DNA of 61,654 nucleotides from Zygnema circumcarinatum (lineage: Eukaryota > Streptophyta > Zygnematophyceae > Zygnematales > Zygnemataceae). The position numbers were made by a program, and so were the translations under genes. Positions 12,501-23,876 of the stretch are shown in pieces (position 1 is the first letter of the stretch; each line of letters starts with the position of its first letter). Below the pieces are notes generated by a model, which saw only the letters and a program-made list of their open reading frames with translations, searched no databases and had not been told where the DNA came from. The stretch is from the NCBI GenBank assembly GCA_037447605.1, contig CM074811.1:2920951-2982604 (forward strand). Reading direction: 5' to 3'.

Positions 12501-12704
12501 TCCAGAAGCCCTAAATAATCTCCGTTCCCATGTGCCCAGTTTCTCAAACCCTGAGCCTAAAGCACAGAGATCCGTGCTCTCGAAACCCTAAATCTGAACC
12601 CTAATGCCGCACCTGAAGGCGACCCCGCGGTCTCCTTCGCTCGCCCAGCTCGAGTGGACGCAAAAACAGAGGAGCAGCGCCGCCACACGCAGCCCTCTCC
12701 CCAT
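9503..12704 (-). CDS. PGAP3: PGAP3 / Per1-like GPI-anchor remodelling protein
   Basis: Five exons: 12704-12613, 12045-11799, 10912-10710, 10382-10195 and 9801-9503 (342 aa, the usual plant length of about 340), all GT/AG and in phase. Residues 1-22 or so (MGRGLRVAALLLCFCVHSSW) are a signal peptide. A luminal Cys-rich domain follows (SCIAEC, CVRNSCIPGC, CSDECRYQCM), then the family block KYYGKWPFIRVLGMQ. The multi-span domain contains SAVFHARDT, NFYNFDYG, NMKVC and DFPPMKGVVDAHSLWHLATIP. Per1 proteins belong to the CREST membrane-hydrolase group. They remove the sn-2 acyl chain of GPI anchors in the ER/Golgi. The C-terminus KKTE fits a KKXX retrieval signal. Introns are GA-rich on the plus strand. 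Confidence 0.92.
9845..10140. repeat. GGGA-rich low-complexity tract in PGAP3 intron 4
   Basis: Purine-rich on the plus strand, pyrimidine-rich in the PGAP3 transcript. Spurious Ser/Pro/Leu open frames arise on the minus strand. Confidence 0.85.
10925..11450. repeat. GA-rich low-complexity tract in PGAP3 intron 2
   Basis: About 525 bases of GGGGAGGGAGAGG-type sequence fill most of the longest PGAP3 intron. The long open frames on both strands here are composition artefacts. Confidence 0.9.
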
Positions 12705-12950
12705 CTCTCCCTCTCCCTCTCTCTCGCTCTCTCTCTCCCCCCAACCCCAACCCTCTCCCTCTCCCTCGCTCCCCTCCTCTCCCGCTCCCTCGCTCCCCTC
12801 CTCTCCCTCTCCGTTGCTCCCCTCCTCTCCCTCTCCCTCGCTCCCCTCCTCTCCCTCTCCTTCGCTCCCCTCTCCCTCTCCCTCGCTCACCTCCTCCTCT
12901 CCCCCCTCTCCCTCTCCCTCTCCCTCTGTCCTCCCTCTCTTCCGCTCCCC
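12700..12950. repeat. CT-rich tract in the PGAP3 5' UTR/promoter
   Basis: CTCTCCCTCTCC and CTCGCTCCCCTC units lie upstream of the PGAP3 ATG at 12704. They are purine-rich (GAGAGGGAG) on the PGAP3 sense strand, so this 5' flank has the opposite polarity to the PGAP3 introns. Confidence 0.85.
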
Positions 12951-14124
12951 CTGAGCCCGCCCCTGCCTGCCAGCTGGCGCTCGAAATGGACCGGTGGGGG
13001 CACAACGCAACAACAACGGGGTGGAGGGCAGGCTGCGGACCGCGTCACATGTGGCCGTTTGGTTCACACCGTTCAACCTCGCCCGAACTGCTTTTGGAAC
13101 TGTAGCTGAGCCTGCGCGGCGTGAAATTCTGCTCATGGAAAGGGAAGAAGAGACAAAACAACGACTCGGTCTTGCAGGCATGACGTCAGCGTCCTTGTCG
13201 GCTCTGTAATTTTGACCGGTTTCCAGCTATCGTACAGTACGACATTTGGAACACCGGGCGGGGATGTTTGTCGTTTTTGAATGACCTGGCGGCGCTGCCT
13301 ACAACCGCACCGGGACTCTGTTTTGTAGTGTGACTAAATATGACTAGACTGACCAAACCGCGTGACCAAAAGAAACCGAGTCAAGCCAGGTCACTGGTTA
13401 GCCAGCCTGTTCCATTGTTAGCGAAACCATTCTCAGTGTAAGTCATTGGCCTTTAAAAGTCTTGTAATTGCTTTCAATTCCACACCTAACATACATGGGG
13501 TACCATGCTATGTGCATCCACAGATCGCATGTATGCATGCATCCCTCATGCATGCATGCATGCATGTGTTCAATCTGCACAAGCCTGCACATTCGGTTCA
13601 ATAAACGGCGCCATTCAAACGCGGCGGCCTGCACACATCATGTAAATCATCGCATCATCTCCAATCAATATCGCGCAAATTGCGCGTGCCTGAACGCTGC
13701 CAGCAGCTCTCGGCTGAAAATTATCCTCTTTCAAAACGAAGAAATTTGCGTGTCTGCCTCGGCCGCAATGTACAAGGCCGTACAGGAAAAGCTGCTCTCA
13801 GGCTTTTAGTGTTTAGGGCTCAGTGTGTGGGGCCTTACAGAAGTTCAGATTCTTTAGCAGAACGCTACCATCCTTCCAAGAAAATCAAAGAGTACATGAA
13901 CTGCAATGACCTATTTTTTATCATCACGATGTGTAACTAAAGCACTACCCCACTCCCCCTCTCTTCTTTTCACTTCGTCCCTCTCTCTCTCTCTCTCCGA
14001 CCCCTCTCTCTCTCAGCTCTTTTTCCTTTGGACATTTACAAGTCCCTTCTCGAACCTCGAACGTCCTGAGACAATATCCAGATTTCCAACATTTTCCGCA
14101 TCCTCAAACTCTCCCTCCCTCCCC
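12951..14124. other. Intergenic between PGAP3 and the BRR2 3' end
   Basis: No gene recognised. TGAC(T/C)A words at 13320-13400 resemble those at 300-400. A (TGCA)n tract lies at about 13529-13566. The part at 13940-14124 is CT-rich and is probably the BRR2 3' UTR. Confidence 0.45.
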
Positions 14125-17100
14125 TCAATCCTCCATGGCCTCTCCCTCCTCTTCCTCCTCTCCTTCCCTCCCCTCCTTCACATTCACACTAAACTCATAC
14201 TCCTGATCGCACCCAAGGTAGGAGTCACACATGAAGTAGAGCATCAGCTTCTTCTCTCCCACTGCCTCCTCCTTCCCTATCTTGAAATCCAGCTTCATTC
14301 GCGCCCTCCTCTGCAGCGCCACCCTCTTAATAGCCAATAGGACGTTCGTTTTTGGGTCTCCCACAACCAACCACCATCCCTCCTCCTTCTGCTTGGGGAA
14401 GAAGGGAGCATCCACCGGACCCACCTCCTGCCCCTGCTCTACCTCCCTCTCGAGAGTGACCTGCAAAGTCACATGCTCTCCCGCCGCCACCTCTTGCCCC
14501 TCCTGCACCTCGTACAGCAGATCTATGCTGGGAAATCTGTTGCACACTCTCACCAGATCCCTCAGTTGTCCTTCACTGAACTGCAGCAACTTGGAACGCT
14601 CCTCGTCGTCCATGTCCACAAACTCCGCAACGGACTCCACTCCCATCTCCACAAACTTCTTGGCAAGGTCCTTTGTCATGTGCGGGAGCTGGAGGAGGTA
14701 GGAGTCGCGCTCCCACTGGGCCTGCACATGGAACAGCCACTCTTCAATCAAGATTTTGCAGAGGGAGTGGGGCAGGGGAGAGGGAGGTGGGGGAGGGGGA
14801 GGAGAGAGAAAACGAGTGAGCGAGAGAGAGAGAGAGGGGGGGGGAGAGGAGAGAGAGAGAGAGAGGGTACCTGCGTGACGCACTGTGACAACTCCATGGC
14901 TGCTAGAGCGGGTCTGAGCCACCCCGAGCTGGAGACCACATCCACCATGGCCTGGAGGAGACGCGGAGCTTCCAACAGCACCACTCTCTGATCCTGTGAG
15001 AGAGGCCCCCCCAGAGGGTGGCGGGAGAGGTGGGCCTGCAGGAGAGCATTGGCCTTAGTGTGGGGTTCATTGAATTTGGGTTTTTCCAGAGCGAACCGTT
15101 GGTGGTTCATCATTTTTCTGATAGCCTCCTCCTCGCCCGGCCTCACGGGCATCTTTGAAAACTCCGACGCAGAAGTGAGGATCTCAATCAGGCCCTTCAG
15201 TTTTGTCTTTTGGGTCAGCGAGGAGGCAAAAAGTTCGATGGTGGTGTAGCTGATGTAGTAGTAGGCTGCAATCATTCCCAAGTTCAGCGCTTCCAAATCC
15301 ATGTCTGCTTGAATCAGGAGACACTTGCTTGCTTCCAGATCAGCAATTGTGCTCTCTACAAGGTCCGACAGATGCTCACTCAAATGTCGATGGGAGACTC
15401 CTTGCAGATTGTAATAGTTAGGGTTCTGGGTTAAACGACGGTAGAAGAATGTCCAGGTGAGGTAGTCTACCGCATCTTGCTTGCTCTCTATGGTCCTCAC
15501 TACCACCTCCGCATTCATGTGATCATGGAGGTAGTGATCAAGGTGGGATTCCACGGGCAGCGGCTCGAACAAAAACTTTTTGTAGTACTCTTTCCGGGGG
15601 GCGTGACAGAGGATCACGCATTTTCCAAAGGTATCTACAAGGGGTCTGCTTGCTCTCCCCATCATTTGAAGCAAATCTGTGATAGGATAATCCGCATGTG
15701 CGCTTTCTCGAGCATCAAAATATTGGGTCCCCATAACCACGACTAAGTGCGCCGGCTGAATCCCCCAGCACATAGGACTGCTCGCTACGCATACCTGAAT
15801 AGCCCCCGCATAGAACAGCTGTTCCACAACCTCCTTTTCTGCAGAACTGAGCCCCTCATGGAGATAGCCGACTCCGTAGCTGAGAGCCTGCTTCAGTGCT
15901 TTGTCCTTTACTCTCTCCAAGAAGGGTTTAAGGTCTTCTTCTGTACAATGCAAAAATGGAGATCTATCGACAGCTCCTGCAGGCCCACCTGCATCATTTG
16001 CTGCATAAACTGAAAGATCGAGTGCCGTTAAACGGGCGTGTTTCCGTGTTGGAACGAACACAATGGCTGGTTTACGTTCCCGTGACGCATGCTGAATTAT
16101 GGCGGTATATGCGGGCTTTGTCATGGCCTGCATTCTGGCATCAAAATTTGCAATATCCACCCCCTGAATGTGAATTTCCAGCGGTACAGGTCGCACCGCG
16201 GGAGAGAAGTTGAAGAGACCGTGGGAGCTCGCTCCGATCCATTCGCCCAAATCCTTTGCATTTGCGAGAGAGGTGCTGAGAGCGATAATGCGAATCTTGC
16301 TTTCCAATTGAGAGCTCATGTAGCGCATGCGGCTGGTCACAACTTCCACAACAGGACCTTCATTCCCGCCAATCAGATGCAGCTCATCCACAATGAAAAG
16401 GTCCGTCTGCATCAAAATTAGGGGTACAAGTGGAACGAGAAAATGAATATGCTGCCGAATTCATTCTAGTAGAAAACCTCGGTCCTCTCAAATCCCTAGA
16501 AACACCCAAAAGTTCCCTGAGAAAATCCCAAACCCTGTCCTCCCCAGAAGCGGACGAGACCCTGCAATTCCCAATAGAGCATCTTCCTCCCCCTCCCCCT
16601 CCCCCTCTCCCTCTCCCTCTCCCTCTCCCTCTCCCTCAGGACAAAAGACCGAGTCCAGCTACTCTTTGAAGCCTGTCCAATTAAGCACAGCCCTGAGAAA
16701 GGATGAAGAGGCCTAGTCCAGATTAAGGTCAAGTTCAAAAATACTTAGGAATTCGAATTTTTTAGGGTTCTCACCTGCTGCACAGCCTTCCGCTGCTTCC
16801 ACCTTCTGGAGAGAGCGTCCCACTGCTCGGGAGTACATATTACAATGTTGGCCTTATCCAAAGCCTTCAAATCGCTTCCGCTTTCTCCAGTAAGCTCCAC
16901 CACCCTTGCCCCCAAGCCCTGCCCAAACTTCACCTGCCAATCGCGAAGTCTCTCCTTTGCGAGTGCTTCAACAGGAGCAACATAGACGCACCTTCCCCCC
17001 ATGCCTCCGTGTTTCTGAAACATCCGTAGAACGGCAAATTCCGCACATATAGTCTTTCCGCTACCTGTCGGAGCGGCTACCAGAACGTTGTCGTCAGTTG

Positions 17101-20100
17101 TGTAGAGGACGGTAAAGACCTGCGTCTGAATGGGGTTGAAGTGGCTGAACTGGCGAGAATACAAAGCCTCATATTCAGGGTTTCGGAGGGCAGATACGGG
17201 GAGGGGCTGGAGATCAAGGAGCTCGGTTGGAGGAGGGTACTTTTCAGGAAGAATTAGGTGACGGAAAGAGACCGGTAGTACAGCCTCGGAGCCTAACCAC
17301 TTGTCAGAGATGACTTTTACGAAATACTGGGGAGGGAGAGGCTCGTAGATAGGCACTGAAAAGGAGAGGAGATGGTCCTCCTCCGCATATTGCATCTTCA
17401 GGAGGAAGTATTCATGATGCAGAATTGCTTCTCCATCATTGTCCTCCACTATGACCCAAAAGGGCTCCACAAAGCCGTGCACTTTCTCATCCCACTGAAA
17501 GTCAGGAGTGATCGTTAAGTCCACCTTCAGAACGGAACGGGTAATCGGCTGCACATGTGCTGAAAGCTCCACGCGTGGAAACTGCAGGAGGGAGCGGGAG
17601 GAGGAGGAGGTGGGGGTCAGAATGTGACGTAGAGAGCGAGAGAGGTTTGTATTTATTCAATGAAATTAACGCGGAGACTGGACATGGAAGTTCAAATTTG
17701 TGTAAGTGAAGGGATGTAGCTTTAGGCCTTGAAGAACAAAGGAGATGACAGCCGTTGGCGAATACTGAGTACAGAACGGGAAAGGAGGAAAGGTAGGAAG
17801 AGGAAAAGTAGGACCGTAGGAGAAACGAAAACAGGGAGAATTGTTCGAACATAAACAGCGGGAGAGATACAGTGGGTGGTAGGGAGAGAGAGAGAGAGAG
17901 AGCGAGAGAGCGACCATGCACGAGAGAGAGAGGGAGAGCGGTCTGACCTGGTGCACAAACTTGTGAAGTGTCTTCCCAATCTTCGGAAAGCGCACAAGCT
18001 CTCCCAGCTCTTGACTGGAGAGATCATAGCAGCGTTCCCATGCGAGGTCCTTTCTTTCCAAGCGGCTCAAAATGTCCCCCGGAACGCCTTTGAACTGGCG
18101 AAGGGGAGACTGGGAGGCCCACATGCGACGTGACACCGTTTTGCAAAGGGCGAGGGCCTTCTCTGCCAGCTGCGCCCACCCGCGCTTCAACACGATTTCG
18201 AAAAGGGCTCGCATCAGCCGCCCAGCGCTCTGCAAACAAGAGAAGAAGGGGAGGGAAAGAGTGGAGAGAAACAAAGAAAAGGGTCAGAAAGGTTTCACAG
18301 AGAAAACATTTGAACAACGATCTTGACAATGTTTGACGATAAGTGGAAGGCGATCGCAGATTCTATAACCTGACGGGCGTCTAGCAGCACCCTGTATGTT
18401 GTACATGCTTGTCTGTATTGCTGTATGTTACATGGTACACGTGATGTTACAAGATACACAATATGGGTTATATTTTATATGCTATAGGTGATATGTTATA
18501 TGTTATCTTATGTTGAATGTTACATACTACATGTTATGTTCTATAAAACATGTTATATGTCGTACATTTGTCTCACCTGCGTGACGAACACCATATCGGA
18601 AGTAAGCGACAAGCCCTCCAGCTTGAGCTGACTTATGTATGCTTGCAGAAGCACATTGATTTTGGCACTCGGTTCTTCGATGCTCTCCTTCACCGGAATG
18701 GGCACGCGGTCCAAAAGTTTTGCCAACTCCATTTTCTCCTCCTCCCGAACAGTCACATACTTGAACTCTTCGCTGAGCGAGAAAAGACGACAGAGCTCGA
18801 TATCTCCCATTGTTGGCTTGAGGTGCTCATTATATGTGGCGATAGTTCCGTGACTAACATAGTAGAACGAGGCAATCCGTCCAAGATCCGTTACTTGGAA
18901 GTAGCCACTCTTGCGATCGTATTTGATTAGTGAATTCTTATCCAGCGATAGTGCGGCAGAATGGATCTGCAGAAGGAGCCCAAAAAAAAGGGTGTGGGTT
19001 CAAAAATGTAGACTTACAAGAAAGAACCAAAGGGGGAACAATCTGCAAGTTCAGGCATTTTTCCGCACCTTCAAACTGTGAGCTGCTTAAACTTCCCCAC
19101 CCAAACCCAAGGAAACTCACCAAATCTGCTCGCCTCTCCTCCAAAAGCGGATCTCTCTCCAACTCCTCCTCCGACACCCCATACAGCGGGTGATTCCGCA
19201 GCATCCTAATATACAAATAGGTGTATCCGAGCCACCTCGTTGCCTCTCTCGCGTTTTGTACCGTGCCCAGCACAATTTCCGCATTCAAATTGTCTGCGAG
19301 TTTCGAGATGAATTGCGATTCAATCGGCAATTGTTGATTCAAAAGGGAGAGGTAGAACTGCAGTTCTGCATGACCTGTAATAATGATTCCTTCTCCATAG
19401 GTGTCAAATTGGGGTCTCCCCGCTCGCCCCAACATCTGCATAACATCTAAGGGAGAGAGTTCCGTCCAGGCTCCCTTTTCAGGATTGTAGATTTGGGTCC
19501 CTTTGATTATAACAGTATGGGCCGGAAGGTTGACTCCCCACGCGAGGGTAGCGGTAGAGACTAACACCTGAGAGAGCACGGTAAGGGGAAAAGTGTAAGG
19601 GAAAAAAGCATAAAGCAGAGAGATATAGGACTGAAATTTGCTAGAGAACTGCAGAAAGTCCAATACACTTTAAGCTTTTCAACGTTTTGAGATAAAGTTC
19701 CACGATTTGAAGGAATATTGAGGTTTTGAGTCTTGAAGAAGTCCTTTGGATGAGCTAAAGGACTCCATTTTCATACATGTCCCAGACTTCTAGGATATAG
19801 AGCTTTTGCTTCCAAGGGAAGAAGGAAATAGCTTGTCCCAAACATATATTCAAAAGAATTTACAAACCCTAAAATCCTTCCTTCCTTTCACCATTTTCTG
19901 CCCCTAAAACAGAGAGATTCATTCCTGGAATCCCTCAAACGACAAATCCTAACCACACTTCGCCTTCCCCCTCACCCCCTTACATCAAACTCTTGCTCCT
20001 TTCCTCCCACTTGATTATGGCTATACTGAAAATCGAGAACGGGGAAAGAGAGAGAGAGAGAGGGGAGGGGGAGAGAGAGAGGACCCTATCTTTCTTCCCC

Positions 20101-22688
20101 TTTACCTGAATGTGGCCGTCTGCAAAGAGGTCCTCCACGAGTGTCCTGTCTGTCCTCGCCATTCCCGCATGATGAATTGCAAATCCGTACGGCAACAAAT
20201 CTTTCAGGTCATTGCTCTTGACATTTTCCGCTTCTGTCTGCAGAATTTCGCGGCTTGCGGAATCCTCCTTCAAAAACCGTCCTAACGTGTCATTTGTGAG
20301 CGCAGAATCTCGGATCGATCGTGCCGTTTTCGCCGTTTCTTTTCGAGAATGGCAGAAAATCAGTACTTGATGTTTCCCCGCTGATTCAATCACTTTCTCG
20401 TAGCAAATATCGTTCATCAGTTGAAACCGCTGCAGAGGTTTCCTCACTGTGATTCCAATGTACTGCTGAGCGAGGGGACAGGGCCGGAAGGAATTGTCAA
20501 AATAGAAGAGCCCCTGCTTCAAATTCACTCGCAGAAAGTGAGCTACATCTTCATAATTTGGAAGAGTTGCACTCAACCCTACAAGCCGGACCTGCTCCTG
20601 CGTACTTTCAATCTGCCGAACCGTTCGAGAAACGATACTTTCAAGGACTGGCCCTCGGTTATCATGCAGCAGGTGAATCTCATCGATAATCAACAGCTTC
20701 ACAAGCTGCGTGTACGTTCGATCTCCCGATTTCCGAGTAATAATATCCCACTTTTCAGGGGTAGTTACGATTATCTGCGTCTCCTGAATCTGCTGCCTTG
20801 TCAGGGTCGCATCTCCTGTAAGCTCCTTCACAGAAACTCCATAATCTTTCAATCTGTTTGACAAATTTCCCACCAATTCCGCTACAAGCGCCTTCATGGG
20901 AGCCACATATACGATCTTAAAAGCCGACAGATCGATGGTTCCATCGGATTTTCGGTGCAGCCCGAGCTCATGCAAAATGGTAAGCATAGCAACATTTGTC
21001 TTTCCGGCCCCAGTGGGAGCGCAAAGAAGCAGATTGTCCGCCTTAAAGAATGCGGTTTCATACACCTTCGATTGTACCCGATTTAAAGAAGTCATTTTTG
21101 CAAACGCGGGGCGTACCCACTCGGGCATGTCTGAAATTTTCACGAGAACCTCGCCCTCCTCCAAAGGCTTCGGTTTAAGCGCCGGAACATGGACTTCATC
21201 GTACCCTTTCTTCGCTGCCCGATATGAACCTTGCGGAAGCTCACATCTCTTATTCGCCATTAAAAATCCACCTTGATGGAAGGAAAGAGACTCCAAATCA
21301 AGGGCTTTCCTTTGCTGCCCCTTCAGCCACCCGCCGCCTCCTCCCCCTGCCCCTCCCTCCACTCTCTCTTCCTCCGCCATGGCTACATCCTTCCCCTCTC
21401 CCTCTCCCTCTCCCGCTGCCCTCTCTCCTCCGTCTTTCAACCGCCTAGCCTCTTCTCTGATCTTCCTCTCTAAATTCGTCTGCCTCTCCTTTGCCGAAGC
21501 CCTTGTTGCATGTAATTGCTCCAAAATCGCCTTCAACTTTTCGTCGTCTTTTTCCATCATTTCTGCTTCTAATTTTTTCCGCTGGTCTTCATCGTCCGCC
21601 CGAGCGAGCCGCGTGCACCACACGACTTTCATTCTGTTCCTCAGCAGCATCTTGATTAAGTCAAATTTATCATAATCCAGCAGCATAACCAGCCGGTCCT
21701 CGATTATTCGATCTTCCTCCCCCGACGCCAAAATGTCAAGCACTTCTTCAGCAAGTTTCTGGCTCTGCTGCGGATCAATTTCTGAATACGCTTGACCTAT
21801 TTTCCTCTGTAACCAATAAGCATCAATATCCTGCACATTCAGACCCTCATCCGCCTCTTCCATGTCATCGTCATCTAACCCTCCCTGCATCTGCATAGCT
21901 CTTTCTCCATCATCCTCCTCTCCTTCATCCTCTTCCTCCTCCTCCACCTCATCCAGATCATCCTCCTCCTCCTCCTCCTCATCCTCAAACTCCACTGCCA
22001 CGCCAATATCGTCATCCAGCGCCTCTCCAGCTCCTCCGCCTCCCGCACCCCCCTCCCCTCCCCCCTCCTGATAATCCGTAATCTTCTTCCCTACCGCCAC
22101 GTACTCCGCAAACTTCTCATTCGTCAGATTATTCAAAAGCTTCTCGATGTCACGTTTCTTATCCAAATCCTTCAATTTATCGGTCTTCAACACCGCCAAC
22201 ACTTCATCGGCAGCGCCTCTCAATATATCCTGCGGCTGATCACCAAACTGCTGCTGTATCATACTCAGCAGAGCCTCATATGCAGCTCGCGTCTCCTTAG
22301 TTTTCGGTCTGTAACTTCCATCATCCACCAACCCTAACACCCCGCCATCGCTCTGAACCCCACCATATCCAACTCTCTGCCTCTTCTGTCTCCCTCCCTC
22401 TCCCAGCCCTCCTCGCGCCCCTTCCCCCCCCCCACCCTTCTCACCCTCCCTCTCCTTCGCCGCCTTCTTCTTCCTCACCCTCTCCTCGAGTTCCGCCGGG
22501 CGGCCCTGCGTGGCCCTGTCCCCAAAGCTCCGCGGGTCGATCTTCCCCCACAGCGTCTCCGGCTCCCCCGTGGGCTCGTGCGTGTCGCGGGGCCGCGTGT
22601 CGGTGGTGAGGACGAGAGAAGAGTTCGCGCGGTACTCGTACTGCTTGAACCGAGCGTGCGCTTCTGCGCCTCCTCCGAGCTGCGCCAT
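14125..22688 (-). CDS. BRR2: BRR2 / U5 snRNP 200-kDa DExD/H-box RNA helicase
   Basis: Seven exons: 22688-20106, 19567-19121, 18966-18577, 18229-17948, 17581-16775, 16406-14871 and 14721-14125. All six introns are phase 0 and five of the six follow CAG. The total is 2,213 aa, against 2,136 in human and about 2,170 in Arabidopsis. The N-terminus carries a long acidic stretch before [14 protein letters not shown], matching the BRR2 plug region. Cassette 1 has APTGAGKT (about residue 556), DEIH and [11 protein letters not shown]. Cassette 2 has APTGSGKT (about residue 1405) and the degenerate DELH (about residue 1510). Each cassette is followed by a Sec63 unit ([21 protein letters not shown] in the first). 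BRR2 unwinds U4/U6 to activate the spliceosome. The ATG is preceded by telomere-like repeats. Confidence 0.97.
18375..18565. repeat. AT-rich TGTTATATG-type degenerate repeats in BRR2 intron 3
   Basis: Words such as ATGTTATATGTTATC and TACATGTTATG recur over about 190 bases of an otherwise ordinary intron. No coding potential. Confidence 0.7.
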
Positions 22689-22760
22689 GGCGGAAACCCT
22701 AACTCTAACCCTAACCCTAACTTCACCCTAACCCTAACTTAACCCTAACCCTAATCTGGC
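22689..22760. repeat. Interstitial telomere-like repeats in the BRR2 5' UTR
   Basis: Eight CCCTAA hexamers and one CTCTAA variant lie within 72 bases directly upstream of the BRR2 ATG. On the BRR2 sense strand they read TTAGGG, giving at least seven GGG runs spaced for G-quadruplex formation. Plant promoters of ribosomal and other growth genes often carry teloboxes, but this is a denser cluster. Confidence 0.85.
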
Positions 22761-23876
22761 CTCAGCGCAGAGTACCAAAACCCTAATCTCGTTCCTGTGC
22801 GCAAAAAACCAACAAGAAACGCTTCCCGAGAGTTCTCCAAAACCCTAAAAAGTTCCTGAACGACACTCCCCTGAACCCTAATTCTCGCTCTCTCTCCGCA
22901 GTTTACCCCATGACGCGCAGTCTCCCTCTGCGCTGCGTCCTCGACAAAACAGAACTGCGGGCCAACGGGGGCCATTATATACTCGCCACTTGAGGTAAAC
23001 CCAGTTCAGCGAATACCAATGGCGGTCTGCCACGTGTAAACATTTGCATACGTGCCACGCTGTTATTGGACGGGACCCGAACCCTTCAATCTTGCGGTCT
23101 GCATGAGGAAGGCCCTGAACCCTAAACTGAGCTCGTAGATCTTGATCCGCTTGCCATCGTCAAGATTAACGCGTTGATCTCGCCAGGGATTGGTGGATCA
23201 ATAATGGTCGATCACGTTTCACTGCTTTTGTTGATCCGTACAAACCAGTTGATCTGCAGTTTGACTCTAACCTAACGGCCTAACTAGTACACGTGCCCGT
23301 AAAACTGGGAATGGAACTGAATTCAAAACCAGCGAACGGTTCCATGCGAAAACATCGCGGAAATTTTGCCTCATTGCTCCACCCTCACTTTTTTCCTTTC
23401 AATCTACTTCTGAACCCTAATTGTGGTTCTTTCCTGCTCACATGAAATATGTTTGCCAATTTTGCCCCTTGCGCTTGTCGATCACTTCACTTACACTTCA
23501 AGGCGCTTATGTTAGACATTCAAACTCGGGTAACGTCAAGAAACTCGATACCGATGTTAGAACTATTCATCTAAAAAAAAAAATTGGATAAAAGAATAAA
23601 TAAAAAAGTAACTACATTTGAAACATCATTACAAATGTTTACATTGTGCTATGAACGATCACCTCTCTCTTTCCCCCTTCGATATTCCCCAACCTCCTCT
23701 CTGTCCCTCCCCTCTGCACTCCCCTATCCCCCTTCCTATCTCACTCTCTTTCCCCACTCCACTATCTCTCTCCCTCCTCCCCCTTTGCTCTCACTCTCGC
23801 CCTCGCCCCCTCCCACTCTCTCTTCCCCTCCCTACTCTACCTCTCTCTCCCTCCCGCTCCCTCCCCCTCTCCCTCT
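22761..23876. other. Intergenic: BRR2 promoter and METTL25-like 3' UTR
   Basis: No gene recognised. It contains GCCACGTGTAA-type G-box words near 23030, dispersed CCCTAA words and a CT-rich tract at 23660-23876. The last merges into the 3' end of the minus-strand methyltransferase-like gene. Confidence 0.45.
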
